Source: a virus
Reading direction: 5' to 3' (one strand)
Virus record (IMG/VR): IMGVR_UViG_3300010371_000105
Location: 1-25,984 of that record
Length of the DNA: 25,984 nt
The stretch's first letter is position 1. The number at the start of each line of letters is the position of its first letter. Positions 6,886-14,462 of the stretch are shown in pieces. The notes beneath the pieces were generated by a model, which ran no database searches, was not told where the DNA came from, and saw only the letters and a program-made list of their open reading frames with translations. Made by a program: the position numbers and the translations under genes.

Positions 6886-7161
6886 ATGCCGAAAGAGCGA
6901 ATCCACAAGCGCGGTCAGGGCTTTGCCGACCTGCTCGTGATCTGGGAGAAGAACCCCGCTGGCCCGTTCGATCAGAATGTGCGGCTTTTCATGGCCGCCG
7001 CCAACGAGGCCCCGGGGCCGACAGGACACTTCTACTTCCACCCCGACGACGGAACCGATCCCGTTGGACCCGTCGATGTCGAACTGGACCGGCCGCAGAT
7101 CAACTACCTCATTCAGGTGCTGCGCAAGGCCCGCGCTGAGGTGTACGGCAAGGACGAGTAG
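6886..7161 (+). CDS. Unknown small protein
   Basis: 91 aa from ATG, with GGAG about 12 nt upstream. The N-terminus is basic (MPKERIHKRGQ), residues 10-42 look helical, the middle is Gly/Pro/Asp-rich, and the C-terminal helix (about 70-86, QINYLIQVLRKARAEV) is amphipathic. No motif identifies a family. It stands alone between two hairpins (6841-6862 and 7169-7197), as an independently transcribed cassette might. Confidence 0.55.
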   Translation: MPKERIHKRGQGFADLLVIWEKNPAGPFDQNVRLFMAAANEAPGPTGHFYFHPDDGTDPVGPVDVELDRPQINYLIQVLRKARAEVYGKDE

Positions 7162-7168
7162 AGACTCC

Positions 7169-7197
7169 GGCGCCGCGGCCAACCCCGCGGCGCCTTC
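7169..7197 (+). terminator. Strong hairpin, probable terminator
   Basis: A perfect 10-bp stem, GGCGCCGCGG (7169-7178) and CCGCGGCGCC (7185-7194), has a 6-nt loop and is followed by TTC. The U-tract is poor, but such GC-rich stems are common actinobacterial terminators. Confidence 0.55.
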
Positions 7198-7227
7198 ACG
7201 ATCAACACTGCGAGGAGGTCCCGCGCA

Positions 7228-7797
7228 GTGACCACCGAACGGGCCTGGCGCCGCGCCGCAGCACTCGAATCCGCGGCCATCGCCTTCACGGGGATCGGCG
7301 CCGACTGCCACGACATGCGTGAAGCAGGCCGGCGCATCACGCACCTCGCCGACCAGCTCGAGACGTGGCTTGCCCGGCCAGCCCCCATTGCCACCGTCGA
7401 AGCCATCTTCGGCACCCCCGAACCCCGCAACCAGGAAGGACCTCCCGTGTCTTTTTCCATGCCCGACGACGACATGGTCCCGATCACTCTGACCGCGTTC
7501 GACAACGAGAAGGTCCCGGTTCCCTCCGACTTCTCCGACCCCAACGGCGAGTTCGTGGCCCCGTTCACCTGGGTCGAGGACAACACCGACCTCGGCGAAC
7601 TGGCGGTGGCAGCGGACACCCTGTCGGCGAACCTGCGCTCCCACGTTGGCCAGACCGGCACCCTCACCATCACAATCACCGACGCCAACGGCAAGGCGCT
7701 GGCCCCGGTGAGCGTGGAGATCGACCCGGGCGCGGCAACCAGCGTCGGCGCGGTGTTCGGCCAGCCGGTGCCGCGCGACGACAACCCGCCGGCGTAG
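7228..7797 (+). CDS. Ig-like domain phage protein with helical N-terminal extension
   Basis: 189 aa from GTG, with GAGGAGG 9 nt upstream. Residues 1-73 are helical and Arg/Ala-rich (coiled-coil-like around 20-50). Residues 80-189 are beta-rich and end with a GTLTITITDANG segment and SVEIDPGAATSVGAVFGQPV. That is the pattern of small Ig-like proteins carried by many phages, which I recall as stand-alone proteins of about 110-130 aa. A strong internal site (GGAAGGA at 7434-7440, GTG at 7447) would produce exactly that 116-aa domain. Possibly two fused genes. Virion-surface adhesion is the usual guess for such domains. Confidence 0.6.
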   Translation: MTTERAWRRAAALESAAIAFTGIGADCHDMREAGRRITHLADQLETWLARPAPIATVEAIFGTPEPRNQEGPPVSFSMPDDDMVPITLTAFDNEKVPVPSDFSDPNGEFVAPFTWVEDNTDLGELAVAADTLSANLRSHVGQTGTLTITITDANGKALAPVSVEIDPGAATSVGAVFGQPVPRDDNPPA

Positions 7798-7799
7798 CG

Positions 7800-8078
7800 A
7801 TGTCCGCGATGAAGAGCCTTCAAGTCGAGGGCCACGCCCTGATCGCGCAGCTCGAGGAGAAGGAACACGAACTCGCCGCAGCGTTCCGCAACTGGTTCAA
7901 CAGGCTCACCGGCGCGGTCCCGGCGGTCGAGGCCGAGGTGAAGGCCGACGCCGAGCAGGTCGCGCACGATGCTGTCGCGGCCGAGGAGCCGGTCGCCGCC
8001 GAGGCGATGCAGGACGTGGCTGCGGTCGCCGACCACGCGGGCGAGGCCGTGACCGCGCCGGAGACCAAGAGCGCGTGA
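7800..8078 (+). CDS. Ala/Glu-rich helical protein, likely coiled coil
   Basis: 92 aa; the ATG is 2 nt after the previous stop. Residues 8-40 form a predicted amphipathic helix (QLEEKEHELAAAFRNWFNRL). Residues 45-92 are almost only Ala, Val, Glu and Asp in short EAEV, DAVAAEEPVAAEA repeats. It has no enzyme motif. It is coupled to the next gene by overlap. The low-complexity tail resembles phage structural or scaffolding tails, but function is unknown. Confidence 0.55.
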   Translation: MSAMKSLQVEGHALIAQLEEKEHELAAAFRNWFNRLTGAVPAVEAEVKADAEQVAHDAVAAEEPVAAEAMQDVAAVADHAGEAVTAPETKSA

Positions 8079-8296
8079 CCGACAAGCCGCGCCCCACCGT
8101 CCGGATCGTTCACCCCGGCGGTGTTCGCCGGGCTGCGGGCCACACGAAGGTTCTCGTGAACGGCAAAGACATCGCCAGCACAGTAACCCGCATCGAGATC
8201 GTCATGTCGGCCAACGACAACAAGCCCGTCGAGGTGAAGCTCACGCTCATCGGCGCCGAACTCGACATCACCGGCGACCTTGCCGAAGACGAGTAG
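8075..8296 (+). CDS. Small beta-rich unknown protein
   Basis: 73 aa from GTG in a GTGA overlap. The sequence runs from a HPGG turn through VLVNGKDIASTVTRIEI to VEVKLTLIGAELDI, suggesting a compact beta sheet. I recall similar short proteins with a conserved V-x-V-N-G-x-D-I segment in actinobacterial phages and prophages, without known function. No Cys, no membrane segment. Confidence 0.55.
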   Translation: MTDKPRPTVRIVHPGGVRRAAGHTKVLVNGKDIASTVTRIEIVMSANDNKPVEVKLTLIGAELDITGDLAEDE

Positions 8297-8313
8297 GTCT
8301 CCCAGGAGGTGTG

Positions 8314-8832
8314 ATGCCGCCTGAGACTGTGTTCCGCCGCGACCTCCCGCCGACCGGCGTCTACGGCTGCGTCAAGACCAGTGGCTTCGTGCCGTGGCTC
8401 ATTCGCACCGTCACCAAGAGCTGGGCCGACCACGTCTTCGTGTCCATCGGCGACGGCCGCATCGTCGAAGCCGAACCCGGCGGCGTCCGCATCGGCGACG
8501 TCTCCGAATACGCCGGCTGCCGCATTGAGTACAACACCGGCGAGCCCATGACCGACCTGCAACGCACTGCGGTTGCCGAGTTCGCCGAATCTAAGCGCGG
8601 CGAACCCTATGCCTGGACTGCCGACGCCATCGACGGCCTGCGATGTCTCGGACTGCGGTGGCGGATCCTCGCACGGTTCGAACGCGCCCGGCGATCCGTC
8701 ATGTGTTCCGAACTTGCCGCTCAGGCCGGGCAGCATGCCGGGCTGGACTGGCTATGCGGGCAGGACGACCCGTGTCAGGTGACTCCAGCTATGTTGGCGC
8801 GCCGCATCGACGAGCAGAAGGTGATCGCATGA
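8314..8832 (+). CDS. Permuted papain-like (YiiX/NlpC-P60 type) cysteine peptidase or amidase
   Basis: 172 aa from the ATG with AGGAGGT (8304-8310) just upstream; a GTG at 8311 is too close to it. The catalytic order is that of circularly permuted NlpC/P60 proteins. His comes first in SWADHVFVSIGDG (H40), then acidic residues in IVEAEPGGV (E52/E54), then the nucleophile in MCSELAA (C131), with W101-T102 in between. Such folds cleave peptidoglycan peptides or lipid/protein amides. No signal peptide is seen, so it would act in the cytoplasm or within a virion. It sits upstream of the terminase genes instead of in a lysis cassette. The fold call is good; the substrate is unknown. Confidence 0.65.
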   Translation: MPPETVFRRDLPPTGVYGCVKTSGFVPWLIRTVTKSWADHVFVSIGDGRIVEAEPGGVRIGDVSEYAGCRIEYNTGEPMTDLQRTAVAEFAESKRGEPYAWTADAIDGLRCLGLRWRILARFERARRSVMCSELAAQAGQHAGLDWLCGQDDPCQVTPAMLARRIDEQKVIA

Positions 8833-9095
8833 CGCTGTCCGGTCGCGCCGCCGAAGAACGCCCCGAGGTCAACGCGCTTGGGGCGGTCCGGTACGGCATC
8901 GTGACGCACGCCGTCCGCATCAACGGCGTCGGCGGACGAGCCTGGGTCACAGCCGGGCCCGGACGACCAGACCTGGGCCACGCAGACCCCGAAACCGGCA
9001 CCTACCAGACCACTGTCGCCGCGATGACCGAGGCCGAACGGCGTGAAGCCGGACTGCGGCGCAACGGGCGCCCCCGACGAGAGACCACCACCTGA
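8829..9095 (+). CDS. Unknown small protein
   Basis: 88 aa, ATGA overlap with the peptidase gene. The middle is beta-like (RYGIVTHAVRINGVGGRAWV), and the C-terminal third is helical and Arg/Glu-rich (EAERREAGLRRNGR). No family recognised. Coupling to the peptidase suggests shared expression only. Confidence 0.5.
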   Translation: MTLSGRAAEERPEVNALGAVRYGIVTHAVRINGVGGRAWVTAGPGRPDLGHADPETGTYQTTVAAMTEAERREAGLRRNGRPRRETTT

Positions 9096-9712
9096 TGGCC
9101 GACACGCACACCGTCTATGTCAGCATCGGGAACTCCGACGACAAGCTGACCCAGGTCCGCTGGGCGGAGTTCCACGGCAAGTTCAGCACCGCCGTTCGCG
9201 GGCTCGCCCTTCAGGTCTACGGCGACTGGACATCCCCGAGCACCGACCCCTGGCAGAACGCCTGCATCGGCTTCGAAATCGGCTACGAGACCACGGAACG
9301 CCTCCGGCGGGACCTGGCCGAACTCGCCGCCGAATACGGCCAGGACTCGATCGCCTGGGCCGAGGCCGATACGCGGTTCATCACCCCCACGGTGCCGACA
9401 CCTGCCGCCGGGTTCGTGCCGAACACCCTCGCCGACGACATTCTCAACTGGATCCGCGAACACCCCTTCGACGGCGACCACGTTCCGGCGCCACCGCTGA
9501 CGATCGAGCAAGACCTCGACGGCACCGTCCGCATCATCGACCCGCCTGACGACCTTGCGATCGACATCGCACTGCTGCGCCACCACGGACTGGCCGGCGT
9601 CACCTTCGCCGACGGGGTCCTCGTTATCGAAACCGAGGCCGGGCCCACGCGGTACGAAGCGCTGGATGTCACAGACCACGGCTTCACCATTGTTTTCCGG
9701 CGGGAGTCCTGA
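9095..9712 (+). CDS. Unknown two-part protein
   Basis: 205 aa; the ATG overlaps the prior stop by one base. Residues 1-90 mix beta strands and helices (VYVSIGNSDDKLTQVRW at the start, an LRRDLAELAAEYGQ helix later). Residues 100-140 form a helical linker with a Pro-rich end. Residues 140-205 are beta-rich with repeated acidic turns (DLDGTVRIIDPPDD). No catalytic motif seen. Last gene before the terminase module. Function unknown. Confidence 0.55.
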   Translation: MADTHTVYVSIGNSDDKLTQVRWAEFHGKFSTAVRGLALQVYGDWTSPSTDPWQNACIGFEIGYETTERLRRDLAELAAEYGQDSIAWAEADTRFITPTVPTPAAGFVPNTLADDILNWIREHPFDGDHVPAPPLTIEQDLDGTVRIIDPPDDLAIDIALLRHHGLAGVTFADGVLVIETEAGPTRYEALDVTDHGFTIVFRRES

Positions 9713-9728
9713 TCGCTCGGGGGTGAGC

Positions 9729-10451
9729 ATGGGGTATGTTCCGCCGTCGGAGGACCACCGCTGCACCGGCACCAACCGCGACGGCAAGCCATGCCGGCAG
9801 CGACCGCGCAACGGCATGGACACCTGCAACGCCCACGGTGATGGCGGCCGGCGCTGCACCAGCAACGTCAGCGGCATTTCCCATCCCGAGAACGCCGGAC
9901 AGCGCTGCCGCAAGCCATCCGAACCGGGCCAGAACGTCTGCTCTGCACATGGCGGCCGGGCCCCGCAGGCGCGGGCAGCGGCAGCAAAGCGCATGGTGGA
10001 GGCCGACCTGATGGAACTAGCTGAAAGCCTGGTCGGGGCCCCGGTCGATAACCCGCTCACCGAGCTGGCGAACCTGGCCGGTCGGGCGCGGGCCTGGATG
10101 GAGCTGCTGCAAGGCCGGGTCGAGAAGCTGCTGGACGGCGCTGCAGCCGAAGAGGATCAGGGCGAGCAGGATGGCGCAGGATCCAAGAGCAAGGGCATCC
10201 GCTACCAGGCTGGCGCCGGCGAACAGCTTCGCGCCGAGGTTGCCCTGTATGAGCGGTCGATGGACCGGCTCGGCAAGTTCCTCGCCGACTATGGCCGCCT
10301 CGGAATCGACGAACGCCTGGCGAAGATCACCGAGACTCAGGCCGAGAAGGTCATCGCCGCCATCGACGCGGCGCTTGTCCACGCCGGCGTCACGGGGAAG
10401 ACGGCAACCGAAGCCAAGCAGGTTGCCGCGCGTCATCTACGAGCCGTCTAG
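9729..10451 (+). CDS. Candidate small terminase subunit with two zinc knuckles
   Basis: 240 aa from ATG; a GTG at 9723 is also possible. The N-terminus holds two tandem Cys/His units, C12-C22-C33-x2-H36 and C43-C60-C71-x2-H74, both ending in CxAHG. I recall such zinc-finger N-termini in actinophage small terminases. The rest is helical with an acidic break (about 145-160). A long amphipathic C-terminal helix (LAKITETQAEKVIAAIDAAL) could mediate ring assembly. It lies 15 nt upstream of the large terminase gene, which supports DNA recognition in packaging. The terminase role is mainly positional. Confidence 0.6.
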   Translation: MGYVPPSEDHRCTGTNRDGKPCRQRPRNGMDTCNAHGDGGRRCTSNVSGISHPENAGQRCRKPSEPGQNVCSAHGGRAPQARAAAAKRMVEADLMELAESLVGAPVDNPLTELANLAGRARAWMELLQGRVEKLLDGAAAEEDQGEQDGAGSKSKGIRYQAGAGEQLRAEVALYERSMDRLGKFLADYGRLGIDERLAKITETQAEKVIAAIDAALVHAGVTGKTATEAKQVAARHLRAV

Positions 10452-10466
10452 ACCGCGGGGGCGCCC

Positions 10467-11921
10467 ATGGACGCGCTGCTGCTCGCCGCCGATCGGCTTG
10501 AGGGTGCCGCCGAAGACGAGCAGACCGCAGTCGCCTACCTGGCCGACCCCGCGCGGTGGGTTGACGAGAAGCTCGGCGAATACCTGTGGTCCCGGCAGGT
10601 CGACATCGCCAGCTCCGTCAGGGATCAGCGACTCACCGCAGTTCAAAGTTGCCATGGGACTGGAAAGAGCTTTGTAGCGTCTCGTTTGACGGCGTGGTGG
10701 CTGGACACGCACCCGCCCGGCGAGGCGTTCGTGGTCACCACGGCCCCAACCGGCGACCAGGTCAAGGCGATCCTCTGGGCGGAGATCAACAAGGCGTTCG
10801 CGAAGGCCGAGTCCCGCGGCACTCCGTTCCCGGGCCGGATCAACGAGACCGACTGGAAGTTCGACAAGTTCCTCGTCGCGTTCGGCAGGAAGCCCAGCGA
10901 CTACAACCCGCACGCGTTCCAAGGCATCCACGCCAAATACGTACTCGTGATCCTCGACGAGGCCTGCGGCATCCCCAAGCAGTTCTGGACCGCCGCCCTC
11001 GCGATCGCCACCGGTGCGCACTGCCGCATCCTCGCTATCGGCAACCCTGACGATCCCGGGTCTCACTTCGCACAGGTCTGCACCTCCGGCCGGTGGAACA
11101 CGATCAAAATCGCGGCGCAGGATACGCCGAACTTCACCGGCGAAACAGTCCCCGCAGACCTCGCCGACATGCTCGTCTCCCGCGCCTACGTGCAGGACAT
11201 GGCCGATGAGTTCGGCACCGAATCGCCCACCTACCTGTCCAAGGTGGACGGCGAATTCCCCTCCGACGCGGACGATGGCGTAGTCCGGCTGTCCAAACTG
11301 ATGGCCTGCACGCGCGAACCGGCCCAGCCTCACGCGCCGGCACGCCTTCAGCCGGTCGAACTCGGAGTGGACCTCGGCGCAGGCGGCGACGAAACCTGCA
11401 TCCGCGAACGGCGTGGCCTCGTCGCCGGCCGCGAATGGCGCAGCCGGGAAAAGGACTCCGAGAAGGTCGTTGACCAGATCGTCCAGGCAATTCGGGCAAC
11501 CGGCGCTACCAAGGTGAAGGTTGACTCGATTGGCATCGGCTGGGGCATCGTTGGCTCGCTGCGGGCCAAACGCAAGCAGGGGCTGCACGCCGCTGAAATT
11601 GTCGGAGTGAACGTCAGCGAGACGTCCACGCAGCCAGAGAAGTACGCCCGGCTGCGCTCGCAGATCTGGTGGGAGGTCGGGCGGCAGTTGTCCGAGGACG
11701 GCGGCTGGGACCTGTCGCAACTCGACACCACAGACCGGGACCGCCTCGTGACGCAGCTGACGGCTCCCAAGTACAGCCTGGATGCCACCGGCCGGATCGT
11801 GGTGGAGAAGAAGGAAGAAACCAAGAAACGCCTTGGCCGCTCCCCCGACAACGCTGACGCCTTGCTGTTGGCGTTCTACACGCCGTTGGTCCCCAAGCCA
11901 GGAATCAGGATCGTGCGATGA
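10467..11921 (+). CDS. terL: Terminase large subunit (packaging ATPase-nuclease)
   Basis: 484 aa, full length for the family. The ATPase half has Walker A SCHGTGKS (61-68) and Walker B VLVILDEA (159-166), then a coupling-type IGNPDDPGS (191-199). The nuclease half (RNase H fold) has ELGVDLGAGGDET (D302), KVDSIGIGWG (D353) and RSPDNADALLLAF (D461/D464), which together would form the two-metal site. It docks on the portal, pumps DNA into proheads and cuts it. The ATG lies 15 nt after the small subunit, and the stop overlaps the next start. No missing residue or frameshift is seen. Confidence 0.93.
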   Translation: MDALLLAADRLEGAAEDEQTAVAYLADPARWVDEKLGEYLWSRQVDIASSVRDQRLTAVQSCHGTGKSFVASRLTAWWLDTHPPGEAFVVTTAPTGDQVKAILWAEINKAFAKAESRGTPFPGRINETDWKFDKFLVAFGRKPSDYNPHAFQGIHAKYVLVILDEACGIPKQFWTAALAIATGAHCRILAIGNPDDPGSHFAQVCTSGRWNTIKIAAQDTPNFTGETVPADLADMLVSRAYVQDMADEFGTESPTYLSKVDGEFPSDADDGVVRLSKLMACTREPAQPHAPARLQPVELGVDLGAGGDETCIRERRGLVAGREWRSREKDSEKVVDQIVQAIRATGATKVKVDSIGIGWGIVGSLRAKRKQGLHAAEIVGVNVSETSTQPEKYARLRSQIWWEVGRQLSEDGGWDLSQLDTTDRDRLVTQLTAPKYSLDATGRIVVEKKEETKKRLGRSPDNADALLLAFYTPLVPKPGIRIVR

Positions 11922-12190
11922 CTACTGCAACCGTCGGCGCCCACACCCGCCAGCCCGTGAACCGCTGGGCGCCCGCACGCCAAGGCTTCGCAGCGTGGCG
12001 GCGACGGACGGCCATCAAGATTCGGCAGGCGTCGGTTCACATCGTCGGCGAGCAGGCCACCGCCCGCAAGATCGTCATGACCGCCGCGGCTCTCGGCTTC
12101 CTCGACGCGGCCGCCTGGGACTACCGGACCATCGCCGGGCTGGCCGCAACGGGCGTTTCAATCGCCCTGTTCAACGAGTGCATGAACTGA
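11918..12190 (+). CDS. Small basic protein with hydrophobic C-terminal half
   Basis: 90 aa in an ATGA overlap with the large terminase. The N-terminus is strongly basic (APARQGFAAWRRRTAIKIRQ). Residues 52-65 and 71-86 are hydrophobic and could form two membrane helices. A gene of this size between terminase and portal is a recurring feature of actinophages, as far as I recall. No assigned function. Confidence 0.55.
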   Translation: MTTATVGAHTRQPVNRWAPARQGFAAWRRRTAIKIRQASVHIVGEQATARKIVMTAAALGFLDAAAWDYRTIAGLAATGVSIALFNECMN

Positions 12191-12236
12191 CCTGCGCCGC
12201 ACGCACCGCCTGAATCACCCGGCTGGAGGTGCAGGC

Positions 12237-14462
12237 GTGGTCCGGTCGGTTTTTAGTGTCGTCGGCTCGATGTTCAACAAGAACACCAACGCCTCGCCCA
12301 TCCCCTACGCCGGACCAGCCAACAGGGCTGGCTTCAGCAACATGTTCGCCAGCAACGACAACGAAACCTACATGCGGACCATGGGCTCCGCAGGCACCGT
12401 TTTCCAGATCGTGTCGCTGCTCGCGTCGTCCACCGCCGCAGCCGAATGGCGCCTGTACCGCAAGGCCAAAGCCGACGGCCGCGTCCGCTACACCACCGGC
12501 GACCAGGGTTCCGACCAGCGCACCGAGGTACTTCAGCACCTGGCGCTGAACGTGTGGAACCGCCCGAACCCGTTCTACACCGGGCGCCGGTTCCGTGAGG
12601 CCTCGCAGCAGCACGCCGAGCTGACCGGCGAGCAATGGTGGGTCATCGCCCGCGACTCCCGGGCCACCTTCCCCACCGGAATGTGGCTGGTCCGGCCTGA
12701 CCGGATGGAGCCGATCCCGTCGGCCGAGAAGTTCATCGCCGGCTACGTCTACACCGGGCCGTCCGGCGAGAAAGTCCCGCTGGAACCGAACGAAGTGATC
12801 TGCACCGCCTACCCCAACCCGCTGGACCCGTACCGCGGGTTGGGCCCGGTGCAGTCGGTGCTCGTCGACCTCGACGCCATGCGGTACGGCAGCGAGTGGA
12901 ACCGCAACTTCTTCATCAACGGCGCCCAGCCCGGCGGCGTCGTTGAAGTGCCGACGAACATGAACGACGACGAGTTCGACCAGTTCTCGACGCGGTGGCG
13001 CGAATCCCACCAGGGTGTGTCCCGGGCGCACCGGGTTGCGATTCTCGAGGGCGGCGCCAAGTGGGTCGGTACCCAGATGTCCGTCAAGGACATGGACTTC
13101 TCCAACCTGCGCGACCAGTCCCGCGACGTCATCCGCGAAGCCTGGGGCATCCACAAGGCGATGCTCGGCAACTCTGATGAGGTGAACCGCGCAAACGCGG
13201 TCACCGCCGAGGAAGTTTTCAGCCGCTGGAAGATCCAGCCGCGCCTTGACCTGCTACGAGACACCCTTAACCACCAGTTCCTGCCGCTGTTCGGTTCCAC
13301 CGGCGAGAACGTCGAGTTCGACTACATCAACAACAGCGCTGACGACCGCGAAGCAGACAACGCCGAACTCACCGCCAAAGCCAACGCCGCCGCGGTTCTG
13401 GTGCAGGCAGGTTTCGATCCCGAAGCGGTTTGCGAAGTCGTCGGACTGCCCGACATGCCGCTACTTGCACTGCCGCAGCCCGCGCCTGCCCCCAAGCAGC
13501 CCGACCCAGCTGCCGCGCCGACCGAAGACGACTTCGGCAACCAGGCCCGCGAGATCATCACCATCAAGGCACTGGCAAACGCCGCTGCAGCCGACCACGA
13601 CCCCGCTGCCGTGGACCTGTCCGAGATGGACGCACAGCACCAGCAGGCCACGGATCAACTCTCGGCCCAATACCAGCAGCAGATCACCCCGGACCAGCAG
13701 CAGCAGGCCCTCGACCAGATCCGGCAGCTTGTCGAAACCGAGGCGGTCGCCAACCTCGGGAACCTGATCATCGATTACGAGCTGGCGAAAGCACTGATTC
13801 TGCTGGCGATGCTCGCGTTCGGAAAGACCGCGGCGAAGCAGGCCGCGAAGGAAGCCGCGCAGCAGGGCGTCACCATCACCGCGGTCGCGCCGTCCTCCGC
13901 GCAGCTTGAGGGGCTCGCCGAATCCACGGCGTCGCTCATGGCATCCGAACTGGCAACCTCGGCCGGCCGCGAAGCTGCTCGAGTGGCCGGCGGAACGGCG
14001 ACGCCCAGCGCGGATGTTGTCGTGGCCCACGTGGAGAAGTTCCTTCAGGGGCTGTCCACCGCCGGCCCCGCAGCCCACCTCGGCGGCGCACTCGCTGCGG
14101 CAGCCAACCAGGCGCGGCACGGGACGTTCACTGCCGGACCGAAGTGCGAACTGATCGCCAGCGAGGTCAGGGACTCCAACACCTGTTCTAGCTGTTTCGA
14201 AATCGACGGCCACTCGTTCGGCTACTCCGACGATCCGGATGCCGTTGCCGCGGCGTCCGCCGCCTACCCCACGTCGGGCTACATCGGCTGTGAAGGCGGC
14301 GAACGCTGCCGCGGAGCGCTGATCGCACGCTACGAGGTGCAGGCCGAACCGGGGAACCGTGGCGGTGACGACCTCGCGGTGATGCTTAAGAAGCTGGTCG
14401 ACGTCCTCGAGCCCTCGGCGCCGCACGTTAACGGACACCACCACGAGAAGGCGAGGGCGTGA
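12237..14462 (+). CDS. Portal protein fused to a MuF-like C-terminal domain
   Basis: 741 aa from GTG, with GGAGG about 9 nt upstream. Residues 40-410 are an HK97 gp3-type portal: NEVICTAYPNPLDPYRGLGP (185-204), FFINGAQPGGVVEVP (225-239) and an acidic DDREADN end of the core. Residues 410-500 are Pro/Gln-rich with repeated QQQ runs. Residues 505-630 form long Ala-rich helices. Residues 640-700 match MuF head-morphogenesis domains: VRDSNTCSSCFEIDG (C650, C653), then C685 and C691 in GERCRG. The portal is the dodecameric entry gate; MuF proteins sit at it and are often ejected or help assembly. They are usually separate genes. No frameshift or stop lies between the two parts. Confidence 0.85.
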   Translation: MVRSVFSVVGSMFNKNTNASPIPYAGPANRAGFSNMFASNDNETYMRTMGSAGTVFQIVSLLASSTAAAEWRLYRKAKADGRVRYTTGDQGSDQRTEVLQHLALNVWNRPNPFYTGRRFREASQQHAELTGEQWWVIARDSRATFPTGMWLVRPDRMEPIPSAEKFIAGYVYTGPSGEKVPLEPNEVICTAYPNPLDPYRGLGPVQSVLVDLDAMRYGSEWNRNFFINGAQPGGVVEVPTNMNDDEFDQFSTRWRESHQGVSRAHRVAILEGGAKWVGTQMSVKDMDFSNLRDQSRDVIREAWGIHKAMLGNSDEVNRANAVTAEEVFSRWKIQPRLDLLRDTLNHQFLPLFGSTGENVEFDYINNSADDREADNAELTAKANAAAVLVQAGFDPEAVCEVVGLPDMPLLALPQPAPAPKQPDPAAAPTEDDFGNQAREIITIKALANAAAADHDPAAVDLSEMDAQHQQATDQLSAQYQQQITPDQQQQALDQIRQLVETEAVANLGNLIIDYELAKALILLAMLAFGKTAAKQAAKEAAQQGVTITAVAPSSAQLEGLAESTASLMASELATSAGREAARVAGGTATPSADVVVAHVEKFLQGLSTAGPAAHLGGALAAAANQARHGTFTAGPKCELIASEVRDSNTCSSCFEIDGHSFGYSDDPDAVAAASAAYPTSGYIGCEGGERCRGALIARYEVQAEPGNRGGDDLAVMLKKLVDVLEPSAPHVNGHHHEKARA

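Noticed and set aside
6427-7644. Minus-strand frame of 405 codons across several small plus-strand genes
   Set aside because: Composition is typical of antisense shadow frames (Gly/Val/Arg-rich, no motif), and it crosses two hairpins and well-spaced plus-strand starts.
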